From NCBI RefSeq assembly GCF_014698845.1, contig NZ_JACJTV010000005.1:234003-298002 (forward strand): DNA of 64,000 nt, given 5' to 3'. The notes beneath the pieces were generated by a model, which searched no databases, had not been told where the DNA came from, and worked only from the letters and a program-made list of their open reading frames with translations. Position 1 is the stretch's first letter. Every line of letters starts with the position of its first letter. Of this stretch, positions 17,701 to 26,099 are shown piece after piece. A program made the position numbers and the translations under genes. The stretch is from Coleofasciculus sp. FACHB-1120 (GTDB taxonomy: Bacteria > Cyanobacteriota > Cyanobacteriia > Cyanobacteriales > FACHB-T130).

Positions 17701-19648
17701 ATATAACCGGCACTTGAGCATCTTGAAGCATAAAAATCAAACGCTCAGGCGGGTAGCTGGGGTCTAAAGGTAGGTATGCTCCACCTGCTTTCAGGATGGC
17801 TAACATCCCGATTATCATATCAAGCGATCGCTCTACGCAAAGTCCTACTAAAATTTCCGCACCAACACCCAATTTTTGTAAGTAACGTGCAAGTTGGTTG
17901 CTGCGTATGTTTAACTCTTGATAGGTAAGTTGCTTGTCTTCAAACACCAGTGCAATCGCATCTTTATTCTGCTCTACCTGAGCCTCAAATACCTGATGAA
18001 TGCATAAATTTTTTGGATAATCTACCTGGGTATTGTTCCATTCAACCAACAACTGATGTAGCTCAGATTGACTGAGTAGCGGTAAGTTGGCGACTCGTTC
18101 CTCTGGATTCGCAACAATTCCTTCTAGCAAGGTTTGAAAATGCCCTAACATCCGATTGATCGTCGCTTGATCGAATAAATCGGTGCTATAAATTACAAAA
18201 CCACTAATCCCTTCTAAACTATCTACCCATAATCCATTTTTTTGCCCTTTTTCCCACAAGTGAAACTCTAAATCAAAGCGAGTTGTCTGACTATCAAATT
18301 CCATCGGGCTGAGCGTTAATCCAGGGAGTTCCAGGGCTGAAATTGGCGCATTCTGTAGCGCAAATACCACTTGGAACAGAGGGTTTTGGTTCAAGCTGCG
18401 TTCTGGATGTAGTTCCTCCACTAGCTTCTCAAAAGGCAAATCTTGGTGAGCATAAGCGCCCAAGGCAATTTCTTTCACTCGACTCAATAGTGAGCGAAAA
18501 CTTGGGTTTCCCGATAAATCGGTTCGCAGCACTAAACTATTGACAAAAAAGCCAATTAAACCTTCAATTTCGCTGCGATTGCGGTTGGCAATTGGTGAAC
18601 CTACAGCAATATCTTCTTGATGCGTGTAGCGGTAAAGTAAAATCTGGAATGCTGCCAGCAGGGTCATGAATAAAGTGGCTCCTTCCTGCTGAGAAAGCGC
18701 CTCTAACGCTTCACTTAAACTTTTCGGTAGTTGCAAAATTTGCGTTGCACCCCGGTAAGTTTGAACGGCTAATCGCGGTTTATCGGTGGGCAAATTCAGC
18801 ATGGAAATGCCATCTAATTGTTGCCGCCAGTAACCAAGTTGTGTTTCTAAAACTTCCCCTTGCAACCATTCGCGTTGCCAGTGTGCAAAGTCTGCATATT
18901 GGATGGGGAGTTTTGGCAGAGATGTAGGGACGCACAACTGTGCTAATACGTCTTTACAAGAAGCTGTGTAGAGTGCTGCCAATTCCTTAATTAGTACCCC
19001 AATAGACCAACCATCGGAGACAATGTGGTGCATATTCAGCAGCATTATATATTCTGTCTCATCCAACCGCAGCAGGGTTACTCGCAGCAATGGATCGCTT
19101 GACAAATTAAAAGGACGTTGCGCCTCCTGAGTTGTTAGCTGTTGTGCTTGGTTTTCTCGTTCGGCTGCTGGTAGCTCTCGTAAATCTATGACTGGTAAAG
19201 ATATTTTTAAGTTGGGATTAATTACCTGAATAGGTTGCCCTTCCACCGTGACAAAAGTGGTACGCAAAGCTTCGTGACGGCGGACGATTTCGTTAAAAGC
19301 TTCCTCCAGCGCTGCTAAATTGAGCGAACCTGTTAAACGCACTGCTGCCGGAACATTATAGAAAAAATTGTTGGGGAATAATTGGTCCAGAAACCATAGC
19401 CGTTGCTGAGCAAATGAGAGGCGGAGATTTCTATCCCGCGAGATAGGTACCAGGGATGTAGAAGCGTTGCTGGTAGTAGAATTTGCTGCCCTTAAAAATG
19501 AAAGAATTTCTGCTTTGCGCTGTTGTATTTCTGCACGCAGTTCGGAAGTGAGAGTTCCTTCTGGGGCGTTACAGTGAAGGCGTTCTCCATCGATAAAAAC
19601 CTGAATATCTAAGCTACGGAGGTAAGATAAAAACTCAACTGTTTTCAA
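14795..19648 (-). CDS. NRPS module: TubC docking-C-A-N-methyltransferase-T
   Basis: 1617 residues from a TTG start with GAAGAGG upstream. Residues 1-52 are a TubC-type N-terminal docking domain. The C domain follows (HHIVSDGWS near 210), then an A domain with YTSGTTGKPKG and NNYGPTENT. My manual pocket reading is D-A-W-F-L-G-N-V-V-K, a classical Leu code. After KIRGFRIELGEIEA a SAM-dependent methyltransferase is embedded (VLEIGCGTGLLLF near 1090), the layout of N-methylating modules. The carrier motif DNFFELGGHSLL lies near 1540. Two GC-rich repeats are inserted in frame, one in the A domain and one behind the methyltransferase. The tail ends MKLSSLNKENQQP, with no TE. The prediction is N-methyl-Leu, received from an upstream synthetase through TubC and passed on in trans. 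Confidence 0.93.
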   Translation of the reverse strand: MKTVEFLSYLRSLDIQVFIDGERLHCNAPEGTLTSELRAEIQQRKAEILSFLRAANSTTSNASTSLVPISRDRNLRLSFAQQRLWFLDQLFPNNFFYNVPAAVRLTGSLNLAALEEAFNEIVRRHEALRTTFVTVEGQPIQVINPNLKISLPVIDLRELPAAERENQAQQLTTQEAQRPFNLSSDPLLRVTLLRLDETEYIMLLNMHHIVSDGWSIGVLIKELAALYTASCKDVLAQLCVPTSLPKLPIQYADFAHWQREWLQGEVLETQLGYWRQQLDGISMLNLPTDKPRLAVQTYRGATQILQLPKSLSEALEALSQQEGATLFMTLLAAFQILLYRYTHQEDIAVGSPIANRNRSEIEGLIGFFVNSLVLRTDLSGNPSFRSLLSRVKEIALGAYAHQDLPFEKLVEELHPERSLNQNPLFQVVFALQNAPISALELPGLTLSPMEFDSQTTRFDLEFHLWEKGQKNGLWVDSLEGISGFVIYSTDLFDQATINRMLGHFQTLLEGIVANPEERVANLPLLSQSELHQLLVEWNNTQVDYPKNLCIHQVFEAQVEQNKDAIALVFEDKQLTYQELNIRSNQLARYLQKLGVGAEILVGLCVERSLDMIIGMLAILKAGGAYLPLDPSYPPERLIFMLQDAQVPVILTHEQCIERLGEYSSQIICLDKDLETIAQESEANTISNVTAENLAYVIYTSGTTGKPKGVKTEHCSLLNLIFWHQKTFAVSPLDRVTQVAGVAFDACGWEILPYLSAGCSIYLIDDEIRIAPEKLRDFLISKLITISFLPTTLAEKVLLLDWSNNADFRILLTGGDKLHQYPLTDYPFQLVNNYGPTENTVVTTSGIVPVRDKEDPPKPPYKGGQEENTDLIAPLRNSIKPTIGRPIANTQVYVLDRYLQPVPIGVAGELYIGGDGLARGYLNRPDLTAEKFISNPFSNQPEARLYKTGDLVRYQPDGNIEFLGRLDEQVKIRGFRIELGEIEAVLSQHPAVLQNVVITREDLPGEKRLVAYVALNSEYSEQKQVEIQLQNEQVSQWQMLYNENYNQPAAGSDPTFNIVGWNSSYTNQPIPAEQMREWVDNQVAEILDLQPSRVLEIGCGTGLLLFRIAPHCNKYCGTDFSSASLNYIQQQLSQLPQVRLLQKLATDFEGVESQAFDTVILNSVVQYFPSIDYLVRVLEGAINAIAPGGFIFIGDVRSLPLLQAFHASVQFYQAEPSLTREQLQQRVEMQMFQETELVIDPAFFSALKQRFPQISDVQIQLIRGCSHNELTQFRYNAILHIGTEIGSERTPLNPPEAGGSKNTPAPSPLRGGLGRGSSLDWHENNLTISAVHQLLIDNQPETLSITNVPNARVTAAVKTAEWLSDPAEFKTVRQIHEALQKLQNLGVDPEDFYSLDVPYNIEISWSDSGTEGRYDVVFVSKEIDKKTTLPLSAKLRSLQSYANNPLQAKAARKLIPQLQTYLTQKLPEYMVSSAFVVLESLPLTPNGKVDRRALPAPEPVKLELAGSYVAPQTPVEEVLVKIFAEVLGVKRVGIQDNFFELGGHSLLATQLVSRVRDAFGVELPLRSVFEAPTIAELSKAIASFQQTTTQSKAPALVPISRENRRMKLSSLNKENQQP
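15705..15800. repeat. Double GC-rich repeat inserted in frame behind the NRPS methyltransferase domain
   Basis: Two stem-loops lie back to back: CCCTCCCCG-CAA-CGGGGAGGG and a CCCCCC/GGGGGG pair around a GCTTC centre. They are translated as an insert with PLNPPEAGG and PSPLRGGLGRG, around residues 1283-1315 of the NRPS. Flanking sequence on both sides is ordinary NRPS sequence and the frame is kept. The translated pattern matches the other repeat inserts in this cluster and the intergenic copies near 35510 and 56715. Confidence 0.7.
17030..17105. repeat. GC-rich repeat inserted in frame in the NRPS A domain (Leu module)
   Basis: The plus strand reads CCCCCCTTTATAAGGGGG followed by TTTGGGGGG; the minus strand encodes an insert with DKEDPPKPPYKGGQEEN. 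It separates SGIVPV from IKPTIGRPIANTQ, which are adjacent in ordinary A domains. The reading frame is kept and the rest of the domain is intact. Confidence 0.7.
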
Positions 19649-19774
19649 AATTAAACCTCTTCTAGGACAGTACCCGCTAGAGGAGTTTACTTGCTATTGA
19701 GGCGGCTGTAGTCTAACCTCGGTATGACGTTAGAACAAAACTAACTCAACATCCTACTCTAAAGGTTTCTGCTC

Positions 19775-20884
19775 ATGGTGTTCATGCCCCTGAATTTTCT
19801 ACTCGTATGGCTGGTAGGATTGCTGTCCATCGGCATACTTGGCGGAGGCATTTACATTCTTTATGAGTGGTATGAAGGGGAACTGGTGGGGATGTCCTAC
19901 TTGATAGGCGGACTGGCGATGGTTTTGTGGTCTCTTGGCGGTCGTTTTATCAGCTTGCCACTGCTGCGTCGCCAAGGTGCTGACGAACCCAAAATCATGC
20001 GTACCGGAACTGTGCAGCGCATACAACGACCGGATGGTAGTGTTCTGCAAGTAGAGTTCTATGGGCCTGAGGATGGTCAACCGATTATCTTGTCACACGG
20101 TTGGGGACCGAACAGTGCGGTATGGTACTATGCCAAGCGACAACTGAGCGATCGCTTCCGAGTAATAGTATGGGATTTGCCGGGACTCGGAAAATCTACT
20201 AGACCCAAAAATAACGACTACTCTATAGAAAAATATGCCCGTGACCTAGAAGCGGTTGTTGCTATAGCGGGAGAGAAGCCTGTTATCCTGCTAGGTCACA
20301 GCATGGGCGGCATGATTAACCTAACATTCTGTCGGCTGTTTCCAGAACATCTGGGTCGTCGCGTAGCAGGCTTAATCCTTGCAGATACAACCTATACCAA
20401 TCCGCTGAAAACTTCTATCTTGAGCAGTGTGTTACGCAAGTTGCAGAAACCGCTGCTCGAACCTCTGTTGTACCTCACGATTCTGCTGTCACCCATCTTT
20501 TGGCTGATGACTTGGCTAAGCTATCTCAATGGTTCGCTATATATCAGCGTCGAGATTTCTGGATTTAAGGGGACTGAAACACGCGGTCAACTAGATTTCG
20601 CCGCATTCTTATCGGCTTTAGGTTCGCCTGGTGTTCTCGCTAGCGGTACATTGGCAATGTTCAATTTCGAGGAAACAAGGACACTCCCAACGATTAACGT
20701 TCCGGTGTTGGTTGTTTGCGGTGCAGGAGATATCGCGACTAAACCTGTTGCAAGCGATCGCATGAAAGCCGAATTGTCTCAAGCTGAACTCGTCATGATA
20801 AAGCCGGGTGGGCACATGGCATTGATAGAAAAGAATCAGCTATTTTCCGAAGTTGTCACTGCGTTTTGTGCTAAGTGCGGGTAA
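19775..20884 (+). CDS. Membrane-anchored alpha/beta hydrolase
   Basis: 369 residues. The first 55 hold two hydrophobic helices (LLVWLVGLLSIGILGGGIYIL and YLIGGLAMVLWSLGG), so the enzyme is probably anchored in the membrane. The hydrolase domain has the oxyanion region SHGWGPNS, the nucleophile elbow GHSMGG (near residue 172), a late Asp in VCGAGDIA and the catalytic His in KPGGHMALIE. It is divergently transcribed from the N-methylating NRPS, with 126 bp between the starts, so a shared promoter region is likely. Substrate unknown; esterase, lipase or epoxide-hydrolase-like activity is possible. A role in peptide processing or resistance would be a guess. Confidence 0.85.
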   Translation: MVFMPLNFLLVWLVGLLSIGILGGGIYILYEWYEGELVGMSYLIGGLAMVLWSLGGRFISLPLLRRQGADEPKIMRTGTVQRIQRPDGSVLQVEFYGPEDGQPIILSHGWGPNSAVWYYAKRQLSDRFRVIVWDLPGLGKSTRPKNNDYSIEKYARDLEAVVAIAGEKPVILLGHSMGGMINLTFCRLFPEHLGRRVAGLILADTTYTNPLKTSILSSVLRKLQKPLLEPLLYLTILLSPIFWLMTWLSYLNGSLYISVEISGFKGTETRGQLDFAAFLSALGSPGVLASGTLAMFNFEETRTLPTINVPVLVVCGAGDIATKPVASDRMKAELSQAELVMIKPGGHMALIEKNQLFSEVVTAFCAKCG

Positions 20885-21020
20885 CGCTCAGAACAATATA
20901 TCAATGCTTAAAACAATAGGTGTCTTCTGACATGAAACTGAGCATTGCATTGGTTGCCTATCGGGGGTTACAGTCGTGATAGATAGGACTGAAACCTGAT
21001 GATAACAAAATTAAAACCTG

Positions 21021-21365
21021 ATGCAGGATGAGCCACCTGTCGATCTCTTTTTAGCCCAGCTATGTGAAGGATATACCGAGGCAGAAGTTGCCGAAATAGA
21101 GCAGTATATATCTGAATGAGATGCTTCTACTTATATCAGTGTCGCTCAGAATATTTTAGACCATGCTTCAAGAAAAGAAATTGACCCATTAAAATATCTC
21201 CGAAAAGCCCAAAACTTTAATAAGAAGGGAACAGCACGAGTTCCTAAAACTGGATATCGTCGGGATGGTTCAGCAGTCTATCGAAAAGGCAATGAATATC
21301 TGATTGTCCGACCCAATCGATTTGGTATTGAAAAAATAGTTACTTATGGAGTAAATGATGAGTAA
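21021..21365 (+). pseudogene. Broken small gene with in-frame TGA, first gene of a two-gene cassette
   Basis: Starting at the ATG at 21021, the frame encodes MQDEPPVDLFLAQLCEGYTE and continues to codon 32. TGA occurs at 21117-21119, and the same frame then runs on for about 80 codons (ending VTYGVNDE) to TAA at 21363-21365. The second part is basic (NKKGTARVPKTGYRRDG) and has no start codon of its own, so one point mutation has probably split a gene of about 114 codons. Its stop overlaps the start of the next gene, as in coupled two-gene cassettes such as toxin-antitoxin pairs. I do not recognise the family. Confidence 0.6.
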
Positions 21366-21759
21366 AGCCATGCTCAACACTCAAAGTGCTGAAATTACTA
21401 GAAACTACATTAGTCATCTGTTAAAGGAGTTAACTGTCAATTATCAAAATAGCAAACGAGAGCGAAAAGAAATTGCTTCTCTCTCTCCAAATCCTGATGA
21501 AGAATTTACTGTTTTAGAGGAAATTGAACTGCTAACAGTAGATATTCGGGGCTATGCTAGTCAAATTCAAGCACAAGGTTGGATTGAAAACGAACCAGAG
21601 GCAATTGAGCAATTGCAAGCTATGCGAGTCTTCAACGTTCCAGCGATCGCGAGAATTTATTTCGCAATAGATGGAGACTACGGGCAAATAAAAGCTTATA
21701 TTCGGATGCTAGATTACTTGCGCTTGCTGACTCTGGAATATTTGCAAATGAGATTATAG
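21355..21759 (+). CDS. Hypothetical protein, second gene of the small cassette
   Basis: 134 residues (133 if the second ATG at 21358 is used). The start overlaps the stop of the preceding broken gene. The protein is helical and rich in E, L and Q, with a hydrophilic middle (NSKRERKEIASL) and an ordered C-terminal half ending YIRMLDYLRLLTLEYLQMRL. There is no signal peptide, membrane segment or recognised motif. It converges on the C-A-T NRPS gene with only 6 bp between the stops. Overlap and size resemble toxin-antitoxin or other small conflict cassettes, but no known toxin fold can be named. Confidence 0.6.
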   Translation: MMSKAMLNTQSAEITRNYISHLLKELTVNYQNSKRERKEIASLSPNPDEEFTVLEEIELLTVDIRGYASQIQAQGWIENEPEAIEQLQAMRVFNVPAIARIYFAIDGDYGQIKAYIRMLDYLRLLTLEYLQMRL

Positions 21760-21765
21760 AGTTCC

Positions 21766-24700
21766 TTAAAATTCAACCTCTTCTCGCTCATTTCCCATAG
21801 AACTCGTGTTATCCAAACCTTTTGTCGCCCAACACATTGTTTCAATGTGCCTAGCTAAACTAGCTACAGTTGGAGATTCAAACAAGTTGCGTACAGATAA
21901 CTCTATTTGGAAAGCGTCGCGTATCCGAGAAGTAAGCTGAGTTGCTAGTAGAGAATGACCGCCCAATTCAAAGAAGTTATCGTGGACACCTACCTGCTGT
22001 TTTCCCAAAACTTTAGCCCAAATTTCGGCTAGCGCTTCCTCAACGCGATCGCGCGGTGCGACATAATCTTCTTTGATATCAAAACTGAGCGTATCTACCT
22101 CAGGTAAGCCACGGCGATCCACTTTGCCATTCGGTGTCAGCGGTAGGGATTCTAGCATCACATAAGCTGAAGGCACCATGTATTCTGGTAACTTTTCTTT
22201 CAGGAATTGCCGCAGATTCATGCTTGCTATTGCCTGTTTTTGGTTGGGAACAATATAAGCAACCAAGTGCTTCTCCCCAGGAATTTCTTCCTTAACAATT
22301 ACCACTGTCTCGCGCACTGCTGGATGCTGATTAACCGCTGCTTCAATTTCGCCCAATTCGATGCGGAAGCCGCGAATTTTTACCTGATTATCAACGCGAC
22401 CTAAAAACTCAATATTGCCGTCTGCTAGATAGCGGGCTAAGTCACCCGTCTTATAAAGCCGTGCTTCTGGTTCATTACTAAAAGGATTAGAAATAAAGCG
22501 TTCAGCAGTTAATTCAGGGCGATTGAGGTATTCTCGCGCCAGTCCATCACCACCAATGTACAACTCACCGACAACGCCAATGGGTACAGGTTGTAAATGA
22601 CCATCCAGTAGATAAATTTGCGTATTCGTAATTGGGCGACCTATAGGGATAGAGGCTGCTGCTTCTGCCAATTTCTCCACGTAGTAATAAGAAGAAAATG
22701 TTGTACTCTCTGTTGGCCCATAAACATGAATTAAATGCTTCGGCGCGCCTTGTTTAAGAACCTTCTTTACCCACCGAGTATCAACAGCCTCGCCTCCAAA
22801 TAGCAAATAGCGTAACAAAGCGAAAGCTTGGGGAACATCTCTGGCAATCTGTTGAAATAAAGCAGTGGTCAAAAATAAAACGCTAATGTCTTTTTCTTGG
22901 AGTTGTAATGCAAACTCGTGGGGCGAAAGGGTGACATCTCTGCTAATTCCAATAAGTTGAGCGCCATTGAGTAACGCGCCCCAAATCTCGAATGTTGCTG
23001 CGTCGAAAGAAGTATTTGAGGCTTGGGCAACTTTATCCTTAGGTGACAATTTTATATAATTTGTGTTGCAAACCAGCCGATTTACAGCTTTGTGAGTAAC
23101 AGCAACTCCCTTAGGCTTTCCTGTAGAACCGGACGTGTAGATTACATAAGCTAGGTTATCGCTGGTTACGCTGCTATTCGGGCTTTCTTTACTTTCTTGG
23201 GCAATGATTTCCCAATCCTTATCGAGGTAAACAACTGGGTTTGAGAAATCTCCAAAATTTTCAACAATTTTTTCCTGTGTTAGCAATAGTAGGGGCGTAG
23301 CATTCGTGCCAGTAATTTCTGGATCGCATCTGAGGTTTTTCTTAACAAATGCTTCACCCTTACAAGCATCATCAAGCATGAACTTTAAACGCTCTTGAGG
23401 ATAACTCGGATCTAAAGGCATATAAGCTCCACCGGCTTTCAGAATGCCTAGTAATCCCACAATTAGGTCTATAGAACGCTCCATGCAGATGCCGACTAAA
23501 ACTTCCGAACCTACACCCAATTTTTGTAAATAATGTGCTAATTGGTTGCTGCGTATATCCAACTCTCGGTAGGTTAGAGACGCGATAAGCCTTGTCTCAA
23601 CATTTTCAAAACTGACTGCTATGGAATCAGGATTCTGCTCTACCTGATTTTCAAACAATTGATGGATACACTTATTTTTAGGATAATCTGCCTGGGTGTC
23701 CTTCCCCTGAATTAACAACTGCTGTAATTCAGCTTCACCCAATAGCGGTAAAGTTGCGATTCGTTCTTCTGAATTGTTAACAATACCTTCAAACAATGTT
23801 TTAAAATGTCCCAGCATCCGAGTAATCGTGGCTTCATCGAATAAATCCGTGTTGTACACCACGATGCCTCTAATTCCTTCAGAATTCTCCCATTTACCGC
23901 CCCATAAGCTCCGGAAATCTTCGGAACACTTCCACAGATGTAACTCCAAATCAAATCGCGTTGTTTTAAAGTCAATATCCATAAAGCTAGGTACTAATCC
24001 AGGTAGTTCTAGCGACGACATTGGTGCATTCTCAAAGCCAAATACTACTTGGAATAGCGGATGAATATTTAAGTTGCGTTCTGGATGCAGTTCCTCAACA
24101 AGCTTCTCAAAGGGCAAATCTTGATGGCTATATGCGCCTAGTGTTACCTGTCGGACTCTGGCTAAGAGTTCCCGAAAAGTTGGGTTTCCAGATAAGTCGG
24201 TGCGTAACACCAAACTATTGACAAAAAAGCCAATTAATCCTTCGATTTCGCTGCGATTACGGTTAGCAATTGGCGAACCCACCGCAATATCTTCTTGATG
24301 CGTGTAGCGATAAAGTAAAATTTGAAATGCTGCCAGCAAAGTCATAAATAGGGTGACACCTTCTTGCTGCGAAAGCATCTGGAGCGCATCACTGAGCTTT
24401 TTTGGTAACTCTAAAGATTGCGTTGCGCCTCGATAGCTTGCAACTGCTGGTTTCGGTCGGTCAACGGGCAAATTGAGTACGGAAATACCGTTTAATTGTT
24501 GCCGCCAGTAAGCTAACTGAGTTTCCAGCACTTCTCCTTGCAGCCATTCGCGCTGCCAATGGGCAAAATCAGCGTATTGCAGGGGCAATTCCGGCAGCGT
24601 AGAGACGGGATGCATCGCGTCTTTACAAGTAAAGGCTGTGTAGAGGGTTCCCAGTTCCCGAATCAGCACCCCAATCGACCAATCATCACAGATAATGTGG

Positions 24701-25197
24701 TGCATATTCAGCAATAGAATATGTTCTGTTTCGGAAAGCTGTAGCAGCTTCACTCGCAGCAAGGGGATAGAGGACAAATCAAAAGGACGTTCGATTTCTG
24801 CTGCTACCAACTGCTGTGCTTGGAGTTCGCGATCGCATTCTGGGAATTGCCGCAGGTCTACTACGGACATAGGGATGGTTAAGCTGGAAGCGTTAGCGCA
24901 GCTTTCCACAGGAATCACTTGTACGGGTTGTCCCTCTAGCGCCTTAAATGTAGTCCGTAAGGCTTCGTGGCGACGCACAATTTCATTAAACGTCTGCTCT
25001 AATGCTGCTAAATTGAGTGAACCTATTAAGCGAATGGCGGTCGGCACGTTATAGATAGTATTGCCAGGTATCAACTGGTCAAGAAACCACAGCCGTTGTT
25101 GGGCAAAGGATGCAGGAAATACAAAAACCTCTCGTTCAGACATATCGATCCTTTCTTGTGCAGCTATCGGGGCGTTGTCGGCAAGATCCGGCGTCAT
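21766..25197 (-). CDS. NRPS module: condensation-adenylation-thiolation
   Basis: 1143 residues. The C domain has HHIICDDWS near residue 170, where the usual Gly after Asp is Asp. The A domain has YTSGSTGKPKG and VYGPTESTTF; my manual pocket reading D-A-F-F-L-G-V-T-F-K fits Ile/Val-type codes. The carrier motif is DNFFELGGHSLLATQL. The C-terminus ends in an acidic tail NEREEVEF, the kind of linear motif that TubC-type docking domains bind, which would put this gene directly before the TubC-bearing NRPS. The N-terminus (MTPDLADN) aligns with that of the TE-bearing NRPS, supporting the start at 25197. It opens with a C domain, so it either accepts an acyl group or an upstream partner lies outside the window. 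Confidence 0.93.
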   Translation of the reverse strand: MTPDLADNAPIAAQERIDMSEREVFVFPASFAQQRLWFLDQLIPGNTIYNVPTAIRLIGSLNLAALEQTFNEIVRRHEALRTTFKALEGQPVQVIPVESCANASSLTIPMSVVDLRQFPECDRELQAQQLVAAEIERPFDLSSIPLLRVKLLQLSETEHILLLNMHHIICDDWSIGVLIRELGTLYTAFTCKDAMHPVSTLPELPLQYADFAHWQREWLQGEVLETQLAYWRQQLNGISVLNLPVDRPKPAVASYRGATQSLELPKKLSDALQMLSQQEGVTLFMTLLAAFQILLYRYTHQEDIAVGSPIANRNRSEIEGLIGFFVNSLVLRTDLSGNPTFRELLARVRQVTLGAYSHQDLPFEKLVEELHPERNLNIHPLFQVVFGFENAPMSSLELPGLVPSFMDIDFKTTRFDLELHLWKCSEDFRSLWGGKWENSEGIRGIVVYNTDLFDEATITRMLGHFKTLFEGIVNNSEERIATLPLLGEAELQQLLIQGKDTQADYPKNKCIHQLFENQVEQNPDSIAVSFENVETRLIASLTYRELDIRSNQLAHYLQKLGVGSEVLVGICMERSIDLIVGLLGILKAGGAYMPLDPSYPQERLKFMLDDACKGEAFVKKNLRCDPEITGTNATPLLLLTQEKIVENFGDFSNPVVYLDKDWEIIAQESKESPNSSVTSDNLAYVIYTSGSTGKPKGVAVTHKAVNRLVCNTNYIKLSPKDKVAQASNTSFDAATFEIWGALLNGAQLIGISRDVTLSPHEFALQLQEKDISVLFLTTALFQQIARDVPQAFALLRYLLFGGEAVDTRWVKKVLKQGAPKHLIHVYGPTESTTFSSYYYVEKLAEAAASIPIGRPITNTQIYLLDGHLQPVPIGVVGELYIGGDGLAREYLNRPELTAERFISNPFSNEPEARLYKTGDLARYLADGNIEFLGRVDNQVKIRGFRIELGEIEAAVNQHPAVRETVVIVKEEIPGEKHLVAYIVPNQKQAIASMNLRQFLKEKLPEYMVPSAYVMLESLPLTPNGKVDRRGLPEVDTLSFDIKEDYVAPRDRVEEALAEIWAKVLGKQQVGVHDNFFELGGHSLLATQLTSRIRDAFQIELSVRNLFESPTVASLARHIETMCWATKGLDNTSSMGNEREEVEF

Positions 25198-25294
25198 CTA
25201 TCTTTGCTTTCACCACAAGGGATAATAGCCTGTCAAGGTTGATTGAATGGGAAGAAGCGATCGCGTAAAGTCAATGCGATTTTTGGTGTAGGTA

Positions 25295-26020
25295 TCAAGG
25301 GACAAAAGCTAACACGGATACAGGTGTCCCAGAACCACCCCGTAGACGTAAAATCCCAATGACTAATGTAGTGCCAGTGGGCGATAACCGATCAAGATTT
25401 GTCAGGTTTTCCAATACAATTCCAGCCTTTTTTAATACCAGGCGGTTGGTGCTAAAGGTTTCATCTTGCCCTGGATCGACGCCATGAGTATCAATTCCCA
25501 CGCCAGCGATCGCGCGTTCTTCGACCAAGAATCGGCTAGTTTCAGCACCAAACCCCGGAAAGTGAAATTTTCCCTTCTCGTCCTGATTTAAAAAAGCTCT
25601 TCGATCGCCCCACTTTTCTTGCCAACCCGTGTATAGAAGTACAACAGTGTTAGGGGAGATAGGATGGTATTGCTGTTCCCAGTCGAGGACATCGGCTGTC
25701 GTTAAAGCATAGTCAAAATTAGCAATAGCTTTGTCGCGGATATCGATAACAATCGCTGGTACAACGAGCGACTGGGCTGAATAACTCTCAATTCCAACTC
25801 CATCTTCATAAAAGCTACTGGGTGCGTTGATATGAGTGCCGCTGTGTTCTCCCATCGAGAATCTTCGTAGATAGTAGCCATCTTTTTCTAACTCGGCGAC
25901 TGGCTCAAATTCAACGAGTGGATCGTTTTGCCAAATCGGTATATTTGGATCAATGACATGACTTAGGTCTACAATTTGGGTGTAATTAATGGTTTTAAGA
26001 TTGTTTGAGCTAAAAATCAT
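25295..26020 (-). CDS. Cyclase-family metal-dependent hydrolase (kynurenine-formamidase-like)
   Basis: 241 residues of the cyclase/KynB family. The opening VDLSHVIDPNIPIW and the metal-binding stretch HSGTHINAPSSF (near residue 58) are clear, although the family consensus HxGTHxDxPxH is changed at two places (Asp to Asn, and the last His absent). VGIDTHGVDPG near residue 170 supplies the further conserved D/H region. Members hydrolyse N-formylkynurenine or other small amides, lactones and cyclic substrates. It lies 97 bp upstream of the C-A-T NRPS on the same strand, so it may be transcribed with it. Whether it tailors the peptide is unknown. Confidence 0.85.
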   Translation of the reverse strand: MIFSSNNLKTINYTQIVDLSHVIDPNIPIWQNDPLVEFEPVAELEKDGYYLRRFSMGEHSGTHINAPSSFYEDGVGIESYSAQSLVVPAIVIDIRDKAIANFDYALTTADVLDWEQQYHPISPNTVVLLYTGWQEKWGDRRAFLNQDEKGKFHFPGFGAETSRFLVEERAIAGVGIDTHGVDPGQDETFSTNRLVLKKAGIVLENLTNLDRLSPTGTTLVIGILRLRGGSGTPVSVLAFVP

Positions 26021-26066
26021 GGCGTCTGATTACTAAAAATATTTGTGATATCCCAGCGGTTAAGAC

Positions 26067-26091
26067 CCCCGAATTCTCTAAGAATTCGGGG
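26067..26091. terminator. Hairpin behind the ABC-F gene
   Basis: CCCCGAATTCT (26067-26077), loop CTA and AGAATTCGGGG (26081-26091) form a perfect 11-bp stem. It lies just behind the stop of the minus-strand ABC-F gene and before the cyclase gene. On the minus strand it is followed by GTCTTAA, so the T tract is weak. Its GAATTC-centred form also looks like one of the hairpin repeats dispersed in this window. Confidence 0.55.
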
Positions 26092-26099
26092 TTTCGCGT

